Part shown: positions 1-8,087 of the stretch, piece after piece
Layout: every line of letters begins with the position of its first letter
Numbering within the stretch: the stretch's first letter is position 1
Assembly (NCBI RefSeq): GCF_000403455.2
Contig: NZ_KE159748.1
Span: 253,283-317,282 of the forward strand
Length of the DNA: 64,000 bases
DNA from: Dorea sp. 5-2
Lineage (GTDB): Bacteria; Bacillota; Clostridia; Lachnospirales; Lachnospiraceae
Reading direction: 5' to 3'
Made by a program: the position numbers and the translations under genes
Notes under the pieces: generated by a model
The model's input: only the letters and a program-made list of their open reading frames with translations
Told to the model about the DNA's origin: nothing
Databases searched by the model: none

Positions 1-219
1 TATGATAAACAGGAGATCGTGAATATCTCGGAGAAGATCGGCACCTATGAGACGTCGATCCAGCCTTTTGAAGACTGTTGTACCATCTTTGTGGCGAAGC
101 ATCCGGTGACTAAGCCGAATGTGGAGGTGATCCGGCGGTCTGAGGAACACTTAAGCGAGAAGATTGAAGAGCTTATGAAGACGGCGCTTGAGACGGTGGA
201 GATCATCGAGGTGAAGTAA
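1..219 (+). CDS. thiI: ThiI, tRNA 4-thiouridine synthase, C-terminal fragment
   Basis: The reading frame is open from base 1 and stops at 217-219, so only the last 72 residues are inside the window. The stretch KIGTYETSIQPFEDCCTIF, followed by VAKHPVTKPN, is characteristic of the C-terminal end of ThiI, the ATP-dependent enzyme that makes 4-thiouridine at position 8 of tRNAs and feeds sulfur to thiamine synthesis. An internal GTG at 19 could be read as a start, but the homologous sequence continues upstream of it, so this is a gene cut by the window edge, not a short gene. Confidence 0.88.
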   Translation, partial: YDKQEIVNISEKIGTYETSIQPFEDCCTIFVAKHPVTKPNVEVIRRSEEHLSEKIEELMKTALETVEIIEVK

Positions 220-260
220 GCGTTCCGGCGCAGGTCGCAGAAGTAAGATGACTTGAAAGG

Positions 261-325
261 GCGGAGGCAGTCGCCAAATGTGCATGCAGGCATGCACGCT
301 TGGTTCGTTGCCTGCGGGAATAAAA
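261..325 (+). repeat. Dispersed palindromic repeat, copy 1 (diverged)
   Basis: It shares the core AGTCGCCAAATGTGCATGCA and the right part GTTGCCTGCGGGAATAAA with copies near 26541, 39358 and 52674. The centre forms an imperfect hairpin (GCCAAATGTGCATGC against GCATGCACGCTTGGT). It sits just downstream of thiI. Confidence 0.8.
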
Positions 326-383
326 AAAGAGCCGCGGCAATATAAAGCCCAGCCCTTTTCGATCCAATATATCAGGCTTTTTA

Positions 384-620
384 TTATTCGCAGATATATG
401 GCTTTAATGTCTCGAGAATTGTATTGATCTCGGCAGTATCCGCATGGATATTCAAATCAATTGGTTTTGAAAGGTCCAGGCTGAAGATACCCATGATAGA
501 CTTTGCATCAATGACATATCTTCCGGATACCAGATCGAAGTCATGGTCAAATTTTGTGATATCGTTTACAAAAGATTTTACCTTATCAATAGAATTCAGA
601 GAAATCTGTACTGTTTTCAT
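384..620 (-). CDS. HPr-like protein lacking the phospho-histidine
   Basis: This 78-residue protein has the size and pattern of an HPr fold (PTS phosphocarrier): a beta strand at residues 2-7, a helix, a GRYVIDAKSIMGIFSLDLS segment equivalent to the region around HPr Ser46, and a C-terminal helix. The usual histidine near residue 15, which carries phosphate from EI, is missing, so it cannot act in sugar transport as a classical HPr. It may be a Crh-like regulatory relative. A ribosome site (AAGGAGG) lies just upstream. It is transcribed away from mtaB. Confidence 0.8.
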   Translation of the reverse strand: MKTVQISLNSIDKVKSFVNDITKFDHDFDLVSGRYVIDAKSIMGIFSLDLSKPIDLNIHADTAEINTILETLKPYICE

Positions 621-659
621 CGGACTATACCTCCTTGTCTGTTATGATGTTCTATATTT

Positions 660-688
660 ATCTTAAGAGGAAGCAGAGAAAAAGTCAA
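660..688 (-). promoter_or_regulatory. Promoter of the HPr-like gene
   Basis: On the minus strand, TTGACT (688-683) and TAAGAT (665-660) are separated by 17 bases, close to the sigma-A consensus, about 40 bases before the start codon. Confidence 0.65.
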
Positions 689-769
689 GGAACAATTTGC
701 CAAAGATATAAAGTTATATACGAAAAAATCTGACAGCATGTATAATGAAAGAAAGGAATCACTTCGGAT

Positions 770-2080
770 ATGAGAAAAGCAGCATTACACAATCTTGGAT
801 GTAAGGTGAACGCGTATGAAACGGAAGCCATGCAGGAGCTCCTGGCGCAGCACGGCTATGAGATCGTGCCGTTTCAGGAGAAGGCGGACGTATATATCAT
901 CAACACATGTACGGTTACGAATATGGCAGACCGGAAATCAAGGCAGATGCTGCACCGCGCCAGGAAACGCAATCCGGAGGCTCTGATCGTGGCATGCGGC
1001 TGTTATGTCCAGGCGAGAAGAGAAGATGTGGATGCATGTGCAGATATTGTGATCGGGAATAACCGTAAAAAAGACCTGATAGAAATATTGGCAGAGTATG
1101 AGAAGCCGTCCGTGGAGAAGAGGATAGGCAAGGAGAGAGAGGCTGTCCGCCGGGAGATCATAGATATCGCGCAGGAGAAGGAGTATGAGGGGCTGAATCT
1201 GAAGCAGACGGCGGAGCATACCCGCGCCTATGTGAAGGTTCAGGACGGCTGCAACCAGTTCTGCACATATTGCATCATCCCTTATGTCAGAGGAAGGGTT
1301 CGAAGCCGCAGCCGGCAGGACGTGACAGAAGAGGTGCGCAGGCTTTCTGCTAACGGTTACAAAGAAGTTGTACTGACGGGGATCCATTTAAGCTCCTACG
1401 GTATGGATACAAAAGACAGCCTTCTGGAGCTGATCGTCGCTGTACATGAGATCCCGGGTATCCAAAGGATCCGCCTGGGATCGCTGGAACCCCGGATCAT
1501 TACGGAGGAATTTGTAAGCAGGATCGCGGCTCTTCCAAAGATCTGCCCCCATTTTCATCTTTCTTTGCAGAGCGGCTGCGACGCCACGTTAAGGCGGATG
1601 AACCGCCGGTATACGGCAGAAGAATATTATGAGAAATGTGAGATCTTGCGGAAATATTTCCGCGATCCGGCATTGACGACAGATGTGATCGTAGGATTTC
1701 CCGGTGAGAGCGAAGAAGAATTTGCGCAGTCAAGGGATTTTATAGACAGGGTCAGCTTCTATGAGACGCATGTATTCAAATATTCGAGGCGTGAAGGGAC
1801 GAAGGCAGCTTCCATGGAAGGGCAGGTCACGGAGCAGGTGAAAGCCTGCAGAAGCAATGAACTGATCGAGCTTGGAAGAAGAAAACAGGCGGAATATGAA
1901 GACGCGCTGATCGGGACGGTGCAGGAGATACTGGTCGAGGAAGAGATCTGGCATGAGGGCGAGAGATATCAGACCGGTTTCACCAGGGAATATGTAAAGA
2001 TTGGACAGAAAATGAGCGGGAACATGGCGAATCAGATAGTAAATGTAGAAATTGAGAGCCGTTCACAAATAATTCATTGA
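770..2080 (+). CDS. mtaB: MtaB, tRNA N6-threonylcarbamoyladenosine methylthiotransferase
   Basis: A 436-residue methylthiotransferase of the radical-SAM family. The N-terminal UPF0004 domain supplies three iron-sulfur cysteines (C11 in LGCKVN, C47 in NTCTVT, C78 in CGCYVQ). The radical-SAM CX3CX2C motif is CNQFCTYC at residues 161-168. The C-terminal part should be the TRAM tRNA-binding domain. The family adds a methylthio group to t6A at position 37 of tRNAs reading ANN codons; this subgroup (B. subtilis YqeV/MtaB) fits better than MiaB or RimO because of the LGCKVNAYE N-terminus. The ATG is preceded by GAAAGGAATC. Confidence 0.93.
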   Translation: MRKAALHNLGCKVNAYETEAMQELLAQHGYEIVPFQEKADVYIINTCTVTNMADRKSRQMLHRARKRNPEALIVACGCYVQARREDVDACADIVIGNNRKKDLIEILAEYEKPSVEKRIGKEREAVRREIIDIAQEKEYEGLNLKQTAEHTRAYVKVQDGCNQFCTYCIIPYVRGRVRSRSRQDVTEEVRRLSANGYKEVVLTGIHLSSYGMDTKDSLLELIVAVHEIPGIQRIRLGSLEPRIITEEFVSRIAALPKICPHFHLSLQSGCDATLRRMNRRYTAEEYYEKCEILRKYFRDPALTTDVIVGFPGESEEEFAQSRDFIDRVSFYETHVFKYSRREGTKAASMEGQVTEQVKACRSNELIELGRRKQAEYEDALIGTVQEILVEEEIWHEGERYQTGFTREYVKIGQKMSGNMANQIVNVEIESRSQIIH

Positions 2081-2105
2081 ATTTTTCACGGCAATGGGTT
2101 AGAAT
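2077..2105 (+). promoter_or_regulatory. Promoter of the ireB operon
   Basis: TTGAAT (2077-2082), 17 bases, TAGAAT (2100-2105), starting at the mtaB stop codon and 33 bases before ireB. It probably drives ireB, ruvX, the DUF1292 gene, the Fur gene and RNase J. Confidence 0.6.
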
Positions 2106-2137
2106 AACATTGAAGTATTTTTGGAGGACGTGAGTAT

Positions 2138-2401
2138 ATGAGAGATTTAAGCAGCACACAGTTTTTTCAGGTAGAAAGCGGTCCGCAGATTCAGGCAAAA
2201 GATATACTGGAGATTGTGTACGAAGCATTGAGTGAGAAAGGATATAATCCGGTGAACCAGATCGTGGGATATATTATGTCAGGCGATCCGACTTATATCA
2301 CAAGCTACAACAGTGCAAGAAGCCTTATCATGAAGATGGAGAGGGACGAGCTCGTAGAAGAGATGCTTAAGACGTATATCGAGCACAATGGATGGGTATA
2401 A
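2138..2401 (+). CDS. ireB: IreB family regulatory phosphoprotein
   Basis: An 87-residue protein of the UPF0297/YrzL family. The N-terminus MRDLSSTQFF holds the neighbouring Ser/Thr residues that in Enterococcus IreB are phosphorylated by the PASTA kinase IreK in the control of cephalosporin tolerance. The motif GYIMSGDPTYITSYNSAR is strongly conserved in the family. The gene order ireB-ruvX-DUF1292-Fur is the classic Firmicutes arrangement (yrzL-yrrK-yrzB). The ribosome site is GGAGG, nine bases before ATG. Its kinase is not in this window. Confidence 0.93.
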   Translation: MRDLSSTQFFQVESGPQIQAKDILEIVYEALSEKGYNPVNQIVGYIMSGDPTYITSYNSARSLIMKMERDELVEEMLKTYIEHNGWV

Positions 2402-2407
2402 TCTGTT

Positions 2408-2830
2408 ATGAGGATCATGGGACTGGATTATGGGTCTAAGACCGTAGGCGTAGCAATAAGTGATTCTCTGGGAATCACTGCCCAGGGGATAGAGACGATC
2501 TGCCGTAAAGAAGAGAACAAATTGCGCAAGACTTGCGCGCGGATCGAAGCATTGATAGAAGAATACCAGGTGGAGCGGATCGTTCTTGGGCTTCCGAAGC
2601 ATATGAACAATGAGATCGGGGATCGGGCAAAATTATCCATAGAGTTTGGAGAGATGCTCAGGCGTCGGACCGGACTGGAGGTCGTGATGTGGGATGAGCG
2701 TCTGTCGAGTGTAGAAGCAGAACGGTTTTTGATCGAGAGCAAGGTTAGGCGTGAAAACCGCAAGCAGTATATAGATAAGATTGCGGCAGTTTTTATATTG
2801 CAGGGATATTTGGATTCTATTAGAACCTGA
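2408..2830 (+). CDS. ruvX: RuvX/YqgF, putative pre-16S rRNA nuclease or Holliday junction resolvase
   Basis: A 140-residue RNase H-fold protein starting six bases after ireB. The first catalytic aspartate is in [14 protein letters not shown] near the N-terminus, [12 protein letters not shown] is the family's second motif, and the acidic DERLSS and C-terminal DKIAA motifs complete the active site. E. coli YqgF matures the 16S rRNA 5' end; other work describes it as a resolvase or an anti-terminator, so the exact role here is open. Length is normal. Confidence 0.92.
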   Translation: MRIMGLDYGSKTVGVAISDSLGITAQGIETICRKEENKLRKTCARIEALIEEYQVERIVLGLPKHMNNEIGDRAKLSIEFGEMLRRRTGLEVVMWDERLSSVEAERFLIESKVRRENRKQYIDKIAAVFILQGYLDSIRT

Positions 2831-2881
2831 TCCGCGGCATTGGGATTATGGTATATACAGGACTATTCTGAAGGAGTGAAT

Positions 2882-3142
2882 ATGGAGAAGATAAGATTCA
2901 GGTCGGAAGAGATTCAGGATGACGCGGATTTTTTTGTATTGGAGCAGACAAAATTGAATGGTGTATCTTACATTCTGGTCACGGATTCGGAAGAAGACGA
3001 CGCAGAGTGTCTGATTCTTAAGGATATATCAAAGGACACATCTTCAGACAGTATTTATGAGATTGTAGAAGATGACGTGGAGCTTACGGCGATATCAAAA
3101 GTGTTCGAAGAACAGCTTGAAGATATTGAGATTGAAAGGTAA
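2882..3142 (+). CDS. DUF1292 protein (YrzB family)
   Basis: An acidic 86-residue protein of the DUF1292 family, function unknown, almost always found behind ruvX in Firmicutes. The ATG at 2882 is chosen because GAAGGAG lies nine bases upstream; a longer frame opens at 2840 but lacks a ribosome site. The middle FFVLEQTKLNGVSYILVTD and the following Glu/Asp-rich stretch are typical of the family. No membrane segment or cysteine cluster is visible. Confidence 0.85.
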   Translation: MEKIRFRSEEIQDDADFFVLEQTKLNGVSYILVTDSEEDDAECLILKDISKDTSSDSIYEIVEDDVELTAISKVFEEQLEDIEIER

Positions 3143-3148
3143 TATACT

Positions 3149-3607
3149 ATGTCCATCAGTAAAGAGAAGTTTAAGGAAATGCTGAAAGAGAAGGGCTTGA
3201 AAGTAACCAATCAGAGGTTACTTGTATTAGAAGTACTCGCAGATCATCGCGATAAGCATATGACTGCAGAAGACATCTATGAATTGGTAAAGGAAGACTA
3301 TCCGGAGATCGGATTGGCGACTATTTACCGGACGGTGCAGTTGTTGCGGGAAATGCAGTTGGTGGATCGGATCAATCTTGATGATGGATGCCTGCGTTAT
3401 GAGATCAGTGATCTGTTCGATGGGGAGTCGAAGCATCACCATCATCATCTGATATGTAAGACATGTGGGAAAGTAGTTCCGTTTGAGGAGGATCTCTTAG
3501 ATGAATTAGAGCGCCTGGTTGAGCAGGAGACGGGATTCCATGTGTCGGACCACGAACTAAAGTTCTACGGACAATGCGAAGAGTGCTTAGTAAAGCAGCA
3601 GCAGTAG
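3149..3607 (+). CDS. Fur family metalloregulator
   Basis: A 152-residue Fur-type repressor. An N-terminal winged helix (KVTNQRLLVLEVL, then GLATIYRTVQLL as recognition helix) is followed by the dimerisation and metal domain with HHHHHLICKTCGK around residues 95-108 and a second CEEC pair near the C-terminus that would hold structural zinc. The family senses iron, peroxide/manganese or zinc; the sequence does not let me choose between Fur, PerR and Zur. Being co-transcribed with ireB, ruvX and RNase J is common in Clostridia. It starts six bases after the DUF1292 gene. Confidence 0.9.
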   Translation: MSISKEKFKEMLKEKGLKVTNQRLLVLEVLADHRDKHMTAEDIYELVKEDYPEIGLATIYRTVQLLREMQLVDRINLDDGCLRYEISDLFDGESKHHHHHLICKTCGKVVPFEEDLLDELERLVEQETGFHVSDHELKFYGQCEECLVKQQQ

Positions 3608-3636
3608 GTACGGAGAAGCACGTGGAGGTGTAGATT

Positions 3637-5304
3637 TTGAAGAAAGAGAACAACGAAAAATTGCGTATCATTCCGCTAGGAGGACTAGAGAAGATAGGAA
3701 TGAACATTACTGCCTTCGAATACGGAGACAGTATTATTGTCGTGGATTGCGGATTGGCATTCCCTGAGGACGATATGCTTGGGATCGATCTTGTGATCCC
3801 GGATGTAACATATCTGAAGGACAATATCCAGAAAGTAAAGGGCTTCGTGATCACGCATGGACATGAAGACCATATTGGGGCATTATGTTATATATTAAGA
3901 GAGATGAACCTTCCCATCTATGCGACGAAGCTTACGATGGGAATTATTGAAAGAAAACTGACGGAGCATAATCTGCTGCGCAGTACGAGACGAAAAGTAG
4001 TAAAGCACGGACAGTCCATCAATCTCGGGCAGTTCAGGATTGAATTTATTAAGACGAATCATAGTATCCAGGATGCAGCGGCGCTTGCGATCTATTCACC
4101 GGCAGGAATCGTCGTGCATACGGGAGACTTTAAAGTGGATTATACACCGGTATTCGGTGATGCCATTGACTTACAGCGTTTTGCGGAGATCGGGAAGAAG
4201 GGCGTGCTGGCGCTGATGTCAGACAGTACCAATGCGGAGAGAAAGGGATTTACCCAGTCGGAACGTACGGTGGGGATCACATTCGACCATATCTTTGCGG
4301 AGCATCAGAATACAAGGATCATAATCGCAACCTTCGCGTCTAATGTAGACAGGGTTCAGCAGATTATTAATTCCGCGTGTAAATACGGCCGCAAAGTTGT
4401 CGTAGAAGGCCGTAGTATGGTGAATATTATCCAGGTGGCGCAGGAATTAGGATATCTGAACGTGCCGGATAAGACTCTGATCGAAATCGACCAGCTTAAG
4501 AGTTATCCGCCTGAGAAGACGGTGCTGATCACAACGGGAAGCCAGGGAGAGTCAATGGCGGCTTTGTCCCGTATGGCGGCGGACGTGCATAAGAAAGTGA
4601 CGATCATGCCCGGAGATACGGTGATATTCAGTTCGAATCCGATCCCCGGCAATGAGAAGTCTGTTTCCAGAGTGATCAATGAATTGTCGGCAAAGGGAGC
4701 GAATGTCATTTTCTCAGACGCACATGTATCCGGGCATGCGTGCCAGGAAGAACTGAAATTGATCTATTCGCTGGTGAAGCCGAAGTATGCGATCCCGGTA
4801 CACGGCGAATACCGGCATCTTAAGGCAAACGCAGGTATTGCGATGACACTCGGGATCCCGAAGGAGAATGTATTCATCCTGCAGTCCGGGGATGTGCTGG
4901 AATTAAGCTCACAGGAGGCAAAGGTCGTCGATAAGGTCCATACCGGAGAGATCCTGGTGGATGGGCTTGGCGTAGGCGACGTGGGGAATATCGTGCTCCG
5001 TGACAGACAGCATCTGGCGGAAGACGGGATCTTGATCGTGGTGCTTACGTTAGAGAGAGGAAGCAACCAACTGTTAGCGGGTCCGGATATCGTATCCCGC
5101 GGGTTCGTGTATGTCAGAGAATCCGAAGGATTGATGGAAGAAGCGCGGAACGTGGTGACGGACGCTGTGGAGGACTGCCTGCTTCATCAGCGGAATGCGG
5201 ACTGGAGTAAGATCAAGATGGTAATACGTGATACCATGAATGAATTTATATGGAAGAGGACGAAGAGAAGGCCGATGGTTCTTCCAATTATAATGGATGT
5301 ATAA
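3637..5304 (+). CDS. rnj: Ribonuclease J
   Basis: A 555-residue metallo-beta-lactamase/beta-CASP RNase, which in Firmicutes matures and degrades mRNA by 5'-3' exonuclease and endonuclease action. The zinc-binding HGHEDHIGA motif is at about residues 73-81, and the SDSTNAERKGFT segment and HVSGHACQEEL follow in family order, with the usual C-terminal domain. The start is TTG at 3637 with GGAGGTG about eight bases upstream; length matches RNase J. The gene's last bases are repeated just downstream (5327-5354). Confidence 0.94.
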   Translation: MKKENNEKLRIIPLGGLEKIGMNITAFEYGDSIIVVDCGLAFPEDDMLGIDLVIPDVTYLKDNIQKVKGFVITHGHEDHIGALCYILREMNLPIYATKLTMGIIERKLTEHNLLRSTRRKVVKHGQSINLGQFRIEFIKTNHSIQDAAALAIYSPAGIVVHTGDFKVDYTPVFGDAIDLQRFAEIGKKGVLALMSDSTNAERKGFTQSERTVGITFDHIFAEHQNTRIIIATFASNVDRVQQIINSACKYGRKVVVEGRSMVNIIQVAQELGYLNVPDKTLIEIDQLKSYPPEKTVLITTGSQGESMAALSRMAADVHKKVTIMPGDTVIFSSNPIPGNEKSVSRVINELSAKGANVIFSDAHVSGHACQEELKLIYSLVKPKYAIPVHGEYRHLKANAGIAMTLGIPKENVFILQSGDVLELSSQEAKVVDKVHTGEILVDGLGVGDVGNIVLRDRQHLAEDGILIVVLTLERGSNQLLAGPDIVSRGFVYVRESEGLMEEARNVVTDAVEDCLLHQRNADWSKIKMVIRDTMNEFIWKRTKRRPMVLPIIMDV

Positions 5305-5354
5305 GCAAAGTTAAAGCTGATGTTTCTTTCAATTATAATGGATGACGTATAAGC
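5283..5354 (+). repeat. Short tandem duplication at the RNase J stop codon
   Basis: CAATTATAATGGATG followed by GTATAAGC or TATAAGC occurs at 5285-5308 (the end of the RNase J gene) and again at about 5329-5354, with two extra bases in the second copy. It looks like a small local duplication that left a second copy of the gene tail behind the stop. Confidence 0.65.
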
Positions 5355-5420
5355 GGAGACAGAGGGTCAGAAGTTCCGGAGGGGAATTCTGACACTGCAA
5401 TTCTTAAGGTGATTTGCTGT

Positions 5421-7997
5421 ATGGAAAAGAAAAAAGGAAAAAGTATAGTGCACAGGAGAATGGTTTTGATCATTCCTGTGTTGTTGGTTTTTTGTATTCT
5501 GGGTACCGTAATATTTTTTATCTCAAAGAGGATAACAAATGAGATGTCTGAATCAGCGATCGGCAATCTCAATGAAAGTCTTGAGCTTCTGGGAAATACA
5601 CTGGAGACGATCTTACGGAATGAGGCGAAATTTCAGGAGTTGATTGCGCAGGAACTGGTGGATGCAGAGGATCCAGATGAATTCGTCCGTTCATACAGAA
5701 AAAATGATATGATGGTAAAGATGTCATTGATCCGGACAGGTGAATCGGAAGGGATTTCCAATACAGGCGAAGCCTTTTCAGAGGGGGAAGTGGATTTCTC
5801 CAGCGGGAAGACGGTAGACGGGCTGGAGGTTTCCGAATCCTATGTCAATGACATGGGAACCTGGGCATATACGATGAAATGTCCGGTTATGGAAGATGGT
5901 GAAGAGATCGCGTCTCTTTATGTAGAGTATATCTATGATTCGCTGGGAGAAGCGCTGCCGAGAAGGTTTTATAACGGCAATGCGACGCTTTACCTCATGG
6001 ACGGAGACAGTAAAAAGTTCGTGTTAAAACCCAAGGGGATCGGAGAGCGAGATGCGGGACATATGAATCTCGAAGATTTTTACCGTGCCAACCGGATCCT
6101 GGAAGAAGATACGAAGAAGCATGTTTTGGACAGTATTGATACAGGAAAGAATGTTATGTTCTACCATGATATCCAGAATAAGGATTCGCTGATCTATATG
6201 TGGTCGGTGAACCAAGGGGCGAATTATCTGATCGGATACGTACCGGTCCAGTCGATACAGCGGGAAGGTAACGCGGTTAACCAGAATATATATATCGTAG
6301 TGGCTGTCATGCTGCTGGCGTTTGTCGGAAGTTGTGTGTCATATCTGTTTTTCGACAGGCAGCAGGAAAGGATCAGGAAGGAAAGAGATGAAGAGAGAGA
6401 GGTACACAACAGACAGCTGACGGAGGCGCTACAGACGGCGCAGATCGCGAATACTTCCAAGACAACTTTTCTTTCGAATATGTCCCATGATATCCGTACT
6501 CCTATGAATGCGATACTTGGATTTGCAACATTGCTTGCGAAGGATGTGGATAATCCGGATAAGGTCAGGGAATACACGAGGAAGATCACTGCTTCCGGAC
6601 AGCATCTGTTAAGCCTTATTAATGATGTGCTGGATATCTCTAAGATCGAGAGCGGCAAGGTGGTGCTGTCTGTCGGAGAGATCTCGATGAATGATATGAT
6701 CTCCTCCATAGACGCGATCATCCGTCCGGCGGCCGACGCCAAGAACCAGACCTTTGAGATCGCCGTGACGGGACTTAAGCATGGCAGATTGATCGGCGAT
6801 GAGACGAGGATCAATCAGATCCTGATCAACCTTCTTTCTAACGCGGTGAAATATACGCAGGAAGGGGGAAGTATCTGGCTTCGGATCATCGGGCTGAACC
6901 AGCATTCCCACCAGTATGAACATATTCGGATCGAAGTAGAAGATAATGGATATGGCATGACGTCAGAGTATCTGGAGACTATTTTTGACGCGTTTACCAG
7001 GGCGGAGAACAGTACGACGAATAAGGTGCAGGGAACCGGGCTTGGAATGGCGATCACGAAGAATATCGTAGAACTTATGGGAGGAACCATAGAGGTTGCC
7101 AGTGAAGTGGGGATGGGAACTCTTTTTATTGTTGATCTGGAACTTCGGATCCCGGAGATGGAGATCAGCGAGCAGTTCTGGAAAGAGAAGGGTATCTCGC
7201 GGATCCTGGTGGTAGATGATGAAGAGAGCATCTGCGAGAATGTCAAGATCCTTATGGAAGATACCGAGATCCAGGTGGATACGGCATACAGCGGAGAAGA
7301 GGCTCTGCGTATGAGACAGGAGGCTTGTGAGAGCGGGAATGACTATCAGGTGATCCTCCTGGATTTTAAGATGTCAGGCATGGATGGCATAGAGACTGCA
7401 AGAGAGATGAGAAGTATGGTATTCGGGCATATACCGATCCTGCTTTTGTCTTCTTATGACTGGGATGAGATCGAGGAGGAAGCAACACAGGCGGGGATTG
7501 AAGGATTCCTGGCGAAGCCATTCTTCGTCTCTGCGCTGAAAGAAAAGCTGGTGGAACTTTTGGATGAACCAGGGCAGGAAGCGGCGGCTCTGCCCAGGGA
7601 GGAAGAGAATAGACTGGCGGGGCGGCATTTCCTTGTGGCGGAAGACAATGAGATCAATGCGGAGATCTTAATGGAACTTCTGGACATCGAGGAAGCAACC
7701 TGTGAGATCGTGGAGAATGGAAAGCTGGCGGTGGAACGTTTTGCACAGTCAGAAGCGGGAAGTTATGACGCGATACTGATGGATGTACAGATGCCAGTGA
7801 TGAATGGATATGAAGCGGCGAAGGCGATCAGGCAGTTAGACCGTGAGGATGCGAAGATGATATTGATCATTGCTATGACGGCGAACGCTTTTGCAGAGGA
7901 TGTAAAAGACGCTATGGATGCAGGTATGGATGCACATATTGCGAAACCGATCGATATGGAATTGTTAAAAAACACATTGGGATTATATCTCAGATAA
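5421..7997 (+). CDS. Membrane hybrid sensor histidine kinase with two receiver domains
   Basis: About 858 residues. A membrane helix near residues 14-34 and a second around 295-315 enclose an extracellular sensor domain of some 260 residues. A coiled linker leads to HisKA (SHDIRTPMNAILG, phospho-histidine near residue 356), HATPase (NQILINLLSNAVKYT; GTGLGM) and two receiver domains with phosphorylatable aspartates in LLDFKMSGMDG and LMDVQMPVMNG. No HPt or DNA-binding output is fused. ATG at 5421 has AAGGTG upstream; an in-frame GTG at 5409 overlaps that site. The next gene encodes a solute-binding lipoprotein, a likely sensory partner. Confidence 0.92.
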   Translation: MEKKKGKSIVHRRMVLIIPVLLVFCILGTVIFFISKRITNEMSESAIGNLNESLELLGNTLETILRNEAKFQELIAQELVDAEDPDEFVRSYRKNDMMVKMSLIRTGESEGISNTGEAFSEGEVDFSSGKTVDGLEVSESYVNDMGTWAYTMKCPVMEDGEEIASLYVEYIYDSLGEALPRRFYNGNATLYLMDGDSKKFVLKPKGIGERDAGHMNLEDFYRANRILEEDTKKHVLDSIDTGKNVMFYHDIQNKDSLIYMWSVNQGANYLIGYVPVQSIQREGNAVNQNIYIVVAVMLLAFVGSCVSYLFFDRQQERIRKERDEEREVHNRQLTEALQTAQIANTSKTTFLSNMSHDIRTPMNAILGFATLLAKDVDNPDKVREYTRKITASGQHLLSLINDVLDISKIESGKVVLSVGEISMNDMISSIDAIIRPAADAKNQTFEIAVTGLKHGRLIGDETRINQILINLLSNAVKYTQEGGSIWLRIIGLNQHSHQYEHIRIEVEDNGYGMTSEYLETIFDAFTRAENSTTNKVQGTGLGMAITKNIVELMGGTIEVASEVGMGTLFIVDLELRIPEMEISEQFWKEKGISRILVVDDEESICENVKILMEDTEIQVDTAYSGEEALRMRQEACESGNDYQVILLDFKMSGMDGIETAREMRSMVFGHIPILLLSSYDWDEIEEEATQAGIEGFLAKPFFVSALKEKLVELLDEPGQEAAALPREEENRLAGRHFLVAEDNEINAEILMELLDIEEATCEIVENGKLAVERFAQSEAGSYDAILMDVQMPVMNGYEAAKAIRQLDREDAKMILIIAMTANAFAEDVKDAMDAGMDAHIAKPIDMELLKNTLGLYLR

Positions 7998-8087
7998 AGA
8001 CCAGATGTAAACGGCGGGTTGTCAGGGGAGGATAAAAGTCAATGAATTTGTCAGAAGGGGAGGCAGAGCAGTAAAAAGGAGTAAGGT

